Shown here: piece by piece, positions 7,747-12,077 of the stretch | Layout of the letters: every line of letters begins with the position of its first letter | Numbering within the stretch: position 1 is the first letter of the stretch | Origin: Actinomyces viscosus | GTDB lineage: Bacteria > Bacteroidota > Bacteroidia > Flavobacteriales_D > Crocinitomicaceae | NCBI GenBank assembly: GCA_943326975.2 | Contig: CALPVI020000025.1 | Span: forward strand, 1-12,077 | Length of the DNA stretch: 12,077 bases | Reading direction: 5' to 3' | Translations under genes and position numbers: made by a program | The notes under the pieces: model-generated | Database searches by the model: none | Told to the model about the DNA's origin: nothing | The model's input: the letters and a program-made list of their open reading frames with translations, nothing else

Positions 7747-8466
7747 GTGGAACACGTAATTCAAATAAAAAACGCTAAAATTTACCAAAAGAACGCGCTT
7801 GTAATAGATGAACTTAATTTTGAATTAGGAGCGAATGAATTCATTTACCTTATCGGTAAAACGGGAAGTGGTAAGAGTAGTTTATTAAAAACTATTTATG
7901 GCGAGGTAACTTTAAGAGATGGCGAAGGAACTGTTTGTGGTTTTGATATTCGAAATTTAAAAAAGAAAGAAGTTCCTTTATTAAGAAGAAAATTAGGTGT
8001 AGTGTTTCAAGATTTCCAATTATTGACGGATCGTTCTGTGCTTCAAAATTTATTTTTTGTCATGGGTGCAACGGGATGGAAAGACAAAAAGTTAATGGAA
8101 GCTCGTTCGAGAGATATTTTGCAATTGGTTGGATTAGAGCATAAAATAAACGTGATGCCGCATGCTCTTTCAGGAGGAGAACAACAACGTGTATCTATTG
8201 CGCGCGCTTTGATAAATAAGCCTCAGTTAATTTTAGCAGATGAGCCTACTGGAAATTTAGATCCAGAAACATCTGAAGAAATTATGCGTTTGTTATTGGC
8301 TGTTGCAAAAGAAGAAAAATCGGCAGTATTAATGGCTACACATGACATGACTATGGTGGAGAAATATCCAGGTAGAGTTGCACGAGTTGAAAATGGTAAA
8401 ATAAAAGAAGTAAATACCTTGAATCGTTTTAATCCTTTTGAACAATTTAATTTGTTAGGGGAGTAA
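7747..8466 (+). CDS. ftsE: FtsE-like ABC transporter ATP-binding protein
   Basis: A 239-residue ABC ATPase with every motif intact, numbered from the GTG start: Walker A GKTGSGKSS (37-45), Q-loop Gln88 (VFQDFQLL), signature LSGGEQQR (141-148), Walker B LILADE (161-166) with PTGNLDP, and H-loop His199 (ATHDMTM). The sequence IGKTGSGKSS, RRKLGVVFQDFQLL and DRSVLQN is typical of FtsE, which with the membrane protein FtsX couples ATP hydrolysis to peptidoglycan hydrolase activation at the division site. FtsX is not in this window; Bacteroidota often keep the two apart. The start is uncertain. GTG at 7747 gives MEHVIQIKNAKIYQ, which matches the usual N-terminus and length. The first in-frame ATG, at 7633, would add 38 residues of no ABC character. 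No Shine-Dalgarno sequence decides it. A related export ATPase (LolD or MacB type) is the main alternative to FtsE. Confidence 0.88.
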   Translation: MEHVIQIKNAKIYQKNALVIDELNFELGANEFIYLIGKTGSGKSSLLKTIYGEVTLRDGEGTVCGFDIRNLKKKEVPLLRRKLGVVFQDFQLLTDRSVLQNLFFVMGATGWKDKKLMEARSRDILQLVGLEHKINVMPHALSGGEQQRVSIARALINKPQLILADEPTGNLDPETSEEIMRLLLAVAKEEKSAVLMATHDMTMVEKYPGRVARVENGKIKEVNTLNRFNPFEQFNLLGE

Positions 8467-8491
8467 GCTATTTTATATTGAAAATTATTTA

Positions 8492-8515
8492 GGCTATCTT
8501 TTGGTAGCCTTTTTT
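8492..8515 (+). terminator. Rho-independent terminator of the ftsE-like gene
   Basis: GGCTATC (8492-8498), a TTTT loop, and GGTAGCC (8503-8509) form a 7-bp stem with one T-G wobble, followed by six T (8510-8515). It starts 25 bases after the stop codon. Its T tail runs into the stop codon of the convergent small gene. On the minus strand the stem is followed by TAAATAATTTTC, so it is at best a weak terminator for that gene. Confidence 0.85.
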
Positions 8516-8693
8516 ACTTTTCAGCACTTTCTTCCTCGTTATTATTATTTAATTGTTCTTTTTGATTTAATTTTTGATAAAGTTCTTTAAGTCGTAATTT
8601 ATTTTTCTCTTTCTGAAGTTGTTTCTTATTCTTTTTTTGATCCATTAATTTTGAATGCAACTTTTTATTGACGGTGTTTTTTTGTTTTGTCAT
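8514..8693 (-). CDS. Small Lys/Gln/Glu-rich protein of unknown function
   Basis: A 59-residue protein from the ATG at 8693 (MTKQKNTVNKKLHSKLMDQ); an in-frame TTG at 8708 would add five residues. About one third of the residues are Lys, and Lys, Gln, Glu and Leu dominate. The spacing of Leu residues (KLRLKELYQKLNQ) suggests one long, basic amphipathic helix or coiled coil, ending in an acidic tail (NNNNEEESAEK). There is no signal peptide or membrane segment. I do not recognise a named family. An exact TAATTTTG box at 8723-8716 lies 22 bases before the ATG. Support for a real gene is the promoter box, the ordered basic-then-acidic design, and its position filling the gap between two genes. Against it is the low complexity, which AT-rich DNA can produce by chance. 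Confidence 0.5.
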   Translation of the reverse strand: MTKQKNTVNKKLHSKLMDQKKNKKQLQKEKNKLRLKELYQKLNQKEQLNNNNEEESAEK

Positions 8694-8715
8694 TTGAACA
8701 TATATCAAGATGTAA

Positions 8716-8723
8716 CAAAATTA
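8716..8723 (-). promoter_or_regulatory. -7 box for the small Lys-rich gene
   Basis: The minus strand reads TAATTTTG, an exact match to TAnnTTTG. A start of transcription a few bases on would leave a leader of only about 15 bases. No TTG lies 17-23 bases upstream (the position reads TTA), so the promoter would be weak, or the gene is read through from the protease gene 102 bases upstream. Confidence 0.35.
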
Positions 8724-8781
8724 ATTTTTTTTCAAAATGAAATAATTTATTTAAAATTAAAAGAATAGAATTATTTTTTGG

Positions 8782-8808
8782 ATTCAATCATTCAATCATT
8801 CAATCATT
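8782..8808. repeat. 8-bp tandem repeat ATTCAATC, 3.4 copies, across the protease stop codon
   Basis: Perfect units ATTCAATC begin at 8782, 8790 and 8798, followed by ATT. The repeat covers the last four codons of the C10 protease (Met-Ile-Glu-stop) and 14 bases beyond it. Because the stop falls in the unit nearest the gene body, loss or gain of a unit downstream would leave the protein unchanged. Confidence 0.9.
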
Positions 8809-11618
8809 ATTGGTAAAGTAGATTCAGTATTATCTTCTTGTTTTATAACTAATAAATATTTACCTCTTATTACTTCTGAATAATCAATCATAACTGTGTT
8901 TTCGTATATCTGATTGTCTTTTATAACTCTTCCTGTCATATCTATTAATAAGATACGATTTACCTTTTCAAGATTGGATATATTTATAATTCCAGAAGTT
9001 GGGTTTGGATAAATATTTAATGTATATACATCAGATAAAAGTAATTTTGAAGGTGAGATCACTTTTATGTTTTTTGTTGCTGTAGATATTTTTCCAGCAC
9101 AAACACCTGAACCAGTGATGACATATTTCAGTGTGCTGCCGACACCTAAATTTTCTGATATACCAGTAACTAAACCTTGAGAATTGGTTGTTATATAACT
9201 ATCAAGCACAGACCAAACTCCTCCAGTTACAGAGGCTTTGTAAGTATATTGCTGCTTAATATTCAAAGTATCTAATCCCGTAATTGTTACATTTGGTAAT
9301 GCCACAACACTTATCGTTTTTGTTGTGCTATTATAGCAATTATTTGCCTTAGTTGTATAGGTAATTATTGCTGAATTACTTACCGTATTATTTGAGGATA
9401 TGACTCCATTTTGATTAATATTAAATATCGGTGTGTTTGAGATACTCCAAACTCCACCTTTAACTGTTGATGTTACATTAGTACTTGACGACCCACAAAA
9501 TGATGAAGCAACGGAAAGTGTACCTACAGAAGGAAGTGGTTTTACATAGATGTTTTTAGTAACTGTATTTGCGCAACCATTAAGGGTTAATGCATATTTA
9601 ACTCCACTAGCTCCTTGAGTTTTAGCTAAAACATTACCATTTGTAATTGAAATATTAGAATTGATAGTTGTCCAAGTTCCGTTAGGTAAAGTACTAGTAT
9701 ACAATGCTTTTGAATTTAGGCAAAGTGAATCTTGACCTAAAATAATAGGTAAAGGAATAGCTTTAATTTTAATCTTTTTGGATGCTTTTCCGACACATCC
9801 ATTTGTTCCTTTTTTAGAATATACCAATGTTGTTATTCCTGCATTTAAACCTTTTAATATGCCTGTTAAAGATGTTGAACTATAATTATCTAATGTTGTC
9901 CATATACCATTTGTAACTGTGTTTGAGTATTGGCTTAATGCATTTACACATAATGAATCAACACCTTTAATGATTGGAATTACAGGTGTAGCCTTTACAT
10001 TTATCCACTTGTTTACAGTATCATGATAACATACATTACCATAATTAAATGTTAACAGCGCTTTACCCGCTGTTAACCCCTGAACTTTTCCATCATTGAA
10101 AACATTTATATTTGTATTGTAAGTCGACCAATTTCCATTAAAAATCTTATCTACAGAATAAGTTTTAGTTTCTAATTGGCACATAGTAGAGTCACCAAAG
10201 ATTATTTTTGGTTTTAAGGGAGCGCCAACAATATTGATTGTTTTTGAATATTCTGTTTTTGAACAACTAGTGTTATCTGGCAAAGTATAGGTGATTATAA
10301 CACTTCCTATTTTATTTGTATAAACTACACCATCTTTTGTTACATCTGCAACACTAATATCTGATGAACTCCAAGTTCCACCTTTAATTAGGTGATCTAA
10401 ATTAGATGTCGTACCAAGACAAATTTCAGAATTTCCTATAATACCATCTGAACAGGTTGCTGGTTTTATGCCGAACAAAGCACCTTCTTTTGTTGAAAAA
10501 TTATATTTCGAATCTGGACTTAAGTTATTTACATAAAAATACCCATTTCCATATCCTCCCCACCCCCAATTGAAATGAATTAAATTATTTAAATCATAAC
10601 CATCTGCAACAAAACAATGTCCACCTGTTAAATCACTTGTGTATCCATCATAAATTATTGGACGCAATGAATCTAATTCTCCTTTTATAAGATTTATCCA
10701 TTCCGCATCAGTGTAAGAATCTTTTAATTTAAATGAAATAAAAGGTGAGTAGCCAAAATTATTTATCAATGCAGACTCGGCTGTAGGAGAATTTCTTCCT
10801 TCTACCCAAGCCCCGCTACCAATTGAACTGTATTGCATACTTGAAGCATAACCACAATCTTTCATCAAGAGGGCAATTGAAGGATTAACAGAATTAATAC
10901 TTGTAGGCATATTTGCCCAATCATAAATAGATTTACTAAAGTCAGTCGTTAAGGTTCCGAATCCAGATAAAGTATATTGATTTTTCCCCATGCCTTTAGA
11001 TGGGTAATTCCAATATTTTAATGTTTGAGCCATTGCTGTAGCTACACAACCAGTAACAGATAAATTTTTTGTTTTTGGGTCAATTGGACATAAATAATTG
11101 TAAAAAGGTGTTTGGTCCCATGTTGTTTTAAGTAAAGGATTTACTTGTTGAGCACTACCTCTTTTTAATGAATTTACGCCTGATTTTAACTCATCCCATT
11201 TTGGGTGTATAGGTGCATTATCGTTAGTAATAATTTTAGCTATTTGATAATTATATTTATTTAACCATGATAATACATGTTTAGGAACATTCATCATATT
11301 AAAATCACTTTCGGATGAATATCCTAAAATTGGAATAATTCTATCGTCTGCTGATATGATAATAAAGCCATTCGCATTACTAAAATTAAAGATATAAAAT
11401 AAATTGGGGTTACTATCTTGGTTTAATTGAAAATCATCAATTGAAGTATGTGTAGAAGTATGATGTAATTCTAATGTTATCTTTCCTCTTTTTGTTGTTT
11501 TAATGTTGTTTTCAATATATTTTGACGCTATTGAACTTGCTGTATTTACATCTATAGGATTAGAATAAACCGCAAAACTCAAAAATAAAATTGATAAAAC
11601 GAAAAAGATGATTTTCAT
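8796..11618 (-). CDS. Secreted C10-family (streptopain/interpain-like) cysteine protease with Ig-like repeats and T9SS sorting domain
   Basis: A 940-residue secreted endopeptidase. In order: signal peptide 1-19 (MKIIFFVLSILFLSFAVYS); a pro-domain to about 155, with YIFNFSNANGFIIISADDR as in streptopain prosequences; the C10 catalytic domain about 160-390; six Ig-like repeats about 390-856; and a type IX secretion sorting domain about 862-940 (LNIYPNPTSGIINI, then IDMTGRVIK and GKYLLVIKQ). The nucleophile is Cys191 in SVTGCVATAMAQ and the catalytic His334 is in TGGHCFVADGY, followed by the conserved NWGWGG (350-355). The repeats share GG/NG-W, a G-x-V-x-G turn and a Y-strand, like bacterial Ig group 2 domains. 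Five of the six have a Cys pair about 50 residues apart (400/452, 480/530, 557/608, 633/682, 708/761); the sixth keeps only Cys840. It should be exported by Sec, then carried across the outer membrane by T9SS and anchored or released. It is a single-gene unit with its own promoter. Confidence 0.94.
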   Translation of the reverse strand: MKIIFFVLSILFLSFAVYSNPIDVNTASSIASKYIENNIKTTKRGKITLELHHTSTHTSIDDFQLNQDSNPNLFYIFNFSNANGFIIISADDRIIPILGYSSESDFNMMNVPKHVLSWLNKYNYQIAKIITNDNAPIHPKWDELKSGVNSLKRGSAQQVNPLLKTTWDQTPFYNYLCPIDPKTKNLSVTGCVATAMAQTLKYWNYPSKGMGKNQYTLSGFGTLTTDFSKSIYDWANMPTSINSVNPSIALLMKDCGYASSMQYSSIGSGAWVEGRNSPTAESALINNFGYSPFISFKLKDSYTDAEWINLIKGELDSLRPIIYDGYTSDLTGGHCFVADGYDLNNLIHFNWGWGGYGNGYFYVNNLSPDSKYNFSTKEGALFGIKPATCSDGIIGNSEICLGTTSNLDHLIKGGTWSSSDISVADVTKDGVVYTNKIGSVIITYTLPDNTSCSKTEYSKTINIVGAPLKPKIIFGDSTMCQLETKTYSVDKIFNGNWSTYNTNINVFNDGKVQGLTAGKALLTFNYGNVCYHDTVNKWINVKATPVIPIIKGVDSLCVNALSQYSNTVTNGIWTTLDNYSSTSLTGILKGLNAGITTLVYSKKGTNGCVGKASKKIKIKAIPLPIILGQDSLCLNSKALYTSTLPNGTWTTINSNISITNGNVLAKTQGASGVKYALTLNGCANTVTKNIYVKPLPSVGTLSVASSFCGSSSTNVTSTVKGGVWSISNTPIFNINQNGVISSNNTVSNSAIITYTTKANNCYNSTTKTISVVALPNVTITGLDTLNIKQQYTYKASVTGGVWSVLDSYITTNSQGLVTGISENLGVGSTLKYVITGSGVCAGKISTATKNIKVISPSKLLLSDVYTLNIYPNPTSGIINISNLEKVNRILLIDMTGRVIKDNQIYENTVMIDYSEVIRGKYLLVIKQEDNTESTLPIMIE

Positions 11619-11639
11619 AAATAGAGATTAAAATATTTA

Positions 11640-11671
11640 CAAATGTAGTTGGTTTAAAATTAGCTAACAAA
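11640..11671 (-). promoter_or_regulatory. Promoter of the C10 protease gene
   Basis: On the minus strand TTTG (11671-11668), a 20-base spacer, and TACATTTG (11647-11640) match the Bacteroidota consensus exactly. The -7 box ends 21 bases before the ATG, giving a short leader without a Shine-Dalgarno sequence. An 8-bp palindrome TCACGTGA (11684-11691) lies 12 bases upstream of the -33 box and could be an operator, but one such palindrome alone is weak evidence. Confidence 0.75.
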
Positions 11672-11691
11672 TAATTATTCTAATCACGTGA

Positions 11692-11859
11692 GATGTATAA
11701 TTTTAAAAGGCTCATATTAGCTTACTGTGTATATGAATAGATGTATATTTTAATTTTTAGAAATCTTTAAATTTGCAAGCTATTTGTAAGTTTTACTACT
11801 ATTTTACACCTTTTTCATTTAATAATAGTAAATCACAAAAACCTCCAAAAACCAAAAAA
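11692..11859. other. AT-rich spacer between the C10 promoter and the tRNA-tail terminator
   Basis: No open frame, tRNA or strong hairpin is seen here. A plus-strand TAAATTTG at 11768-11775 matches a -7 box but has no -33 partner and no plus-strand gene in front of it. The stretch separates two transcripts that both run leftward. Confidence 0.5.
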
Positions 11860-11884
11860 GACCTACATTTCTGTAAGTCTTTTT
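11860..11884 (-). terminator. Terminator directly after the tRNA 3' fragment
   Basis: On the minus strand GACTTACA, a GAAA loop and TGTAGGTC pair over 8 bp with one G-U wobble, flanked by AAAAA before and TTTTTT after. The wobble is an A/C mismatch on the plus strand, so the hairpin belongs to leftward transcription. Placed at the CCA end of the tRNA fragment, it looks like the terminator of an ancestral tRNA transcript carried along with the fragment. Confidence 0.75.
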
Positions 11885-11910
11885 GCTCCCTCTCCTGGGC
11901 TCGAACCAGC
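11885..11910 (-). pseudogene. Orphan tRNA 3' end (T-arm and acceptor strand), tRNA-Asn-like
   Basis: On the minus strand there is a T-arm with loop TTCGAGC (11905-11899), stem GCTGG (11910-11906) and CCAGG (11898-11894). The 7-base acceptor 3' strand AGAGGGA (11893-11887) and a G discriminator base (11886) follow. Four of the five T-stem pairs form; the outermost is G/G. An acceptor strand AGAGGGA with a G at 73 resembles bacteroidotal tRNA-Asn, from memory only. The anticodon arm, D-arm and 5' acceptor strand are absent: the sequence upstream is the palindrome and a protein gene. So this is a tRNA remnant or attachment-site-like fragment, not a working tRNA. Confidence 0.8.
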
Positions 11911-11929
11911 CCCGATAGCTATCGGGGCT
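11908..11929. repeat. Perfect 22-bp palindrome at the nuclease/tRNA-tail junction
   Basis: Each half-site is AGCCCCGATAG, so the whole 22 bases are identical on both strands. The core CCCGATAGCTATCGGG is, as I recall, a frequent dispersed palindrome in Flavobacteriia; I cannot count copies from one window. It overlaps three bases of the tRNA T-stem at one end and supplies the stop codon (TAG, 11921-11919) of the partial gene at the other. It is strikingly G+C-rich for this region. Confidence 0.9.
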
Positions 11930-12077
11930 CTGATAAACAGGAATATTTTTGAATTAATTTCATCGCTATTTCAGGATATTTAGCAAGGTTTCTAATGTAT
12001 GTTTTGCTTTTCATATTTTTGATATGTTTTTCAATTGCTAAACCTTGTTTTTTTGAAGAACATTCAATAGTGAAAAA
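11919..12077 (-). CDS. Probable GIY-YIG family nuclease, C-terminal fragment (5' end outside window)
   Basis: The minus strand is open from the window edge for 52 codons to a TAG at 11919. The peptide (from residue 4) IECSSKKQGLAIEKHI, then KNMKSKTYIRNLAKYP and EIAMKLIQKYS, matches the end of small GIY-YIG nucleases. In that family a conserved Glu in the helix A-x-x-x-E-x-x-I-K is the metal-binding catalytic residue; here the candidate is residue 16 of the fragment (codon 12032-12030). A K-x-M-K-S-K-x-Y-I segment follows, as in small standalone members. The GIY and YIG strands would lie outside the window, so the family call rests on the C-terminal pattern only. The last six residues (CLSEPR) are encoded as the frame runs into the palindrome. 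The gene is followed at once by the tRNA 3' fragment. Confidence 0.65.
   Translation of the reverse strand, partial: FFTIECSSKKQGLAIEKHIKNMKSKTYIRNLAKYPEIAMKLIQKYSCLSEPR

Noticed and set aside
8782..8808. CRISPR array
   Set aside because: The units are 8 bases and directly adjacent, with no spacers and no cas genes.
11768..11775. Plus-strand TAAATTTG as a promoter
   Set aside because: There is no TTG at the right distance upstream and no plus-strand gene downstream; such octamers are common by chance in AT-rich DNA.
11885..11929. A complete tRNA-Asn gene
   Set aside because: Only the T-arm, acceptor 3' strand and discriminator are present; no anticodon or D-arm can be folded from the adjacent sequence.

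Overview
This window looks like AT-rich chromosomal DNA from a member of the Bacteroidota, most likely Flavobacteriia or a related group. The main signs are: a secreted C10 peptidase with a C-terminal type IX secretion (T9SS) sorting domain; a beta-barrel protein ending in Phe next to a very large TPR protein; a stand-alone FtsE-type ATPase; promoters of the Bacteroidota form TTTG-N(17-23)-TAnnTTTG; and a lack of Shine-Dalgarno sequences. The taxon is inferred from these features, not identified by a search.

Layout. (1) 1-1536, + strand: the C-terminal part of cobalamin-dependent methionine synthase (MetH), cut by the left edge and closed by a strong terminator at 1535-1572. (2) 1573-2054: AT-rich DNA without a protein gene. 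On the minus strand it carries a promoter-like pair (1720-1748) and, about 80 bases on, a G+C-rich hairpin with a T-rich tail (1605-1640). Together these suggest a small RNA of about 110 nt. (3) 7525-2055, minus strand: a tight three-gene operon with 2- and 9-base gaps, encoding an approximately 1027-residue periplasmic TPR protein, a 569-residue outer-membrane beta-barrel without a TonB plug, and a SCO1/SenC copper/thioredoxin-fold protein. (4) 7747-8466, + strand: an FtsE-like ABC ATPase, divergent from the operon, with its own terminator. (5) 8693-8514, minus: a small, very Lys/Gln-rich gene. (6) 11618-8796, minus: a 940-residue secreted C10 (streptopain/interpain-like) cysteine protease with six Cys-paired Ig-like repeats and a T9SS sorting domain, with a near-consensus promoter just upstream. 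(7) 12077-11860, minus: the C-terminal end of a gene that looks like a GIY-YIG nuclease, whose stop codon lies inside a perfect 22-bp palindrome. Immediately after it come the T-arm and 3' acceptor strand of a tRNA (Asn-like) and then a terminator hairpin, with no tRNA 5' half.

How the genes fit together. Units 1, 3 and 4 are mostly housekeeping or envelope functions: methionine synthesis, an envelope TPR/barrel/SCO module, and cell-division or peptidoglycan-hydrolase control. Unit 6 is a secreted protease. The most unusual part is the right edge, where a small nuclease gene, a Flavobacteria-type palindrome and an orphan tRNA 3' end are fused in register. This resembles the scar or end of a small tRNA-associated mobile element. 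The second most interesting item is the candidate minus-strand small RNA at about 1605-1714.
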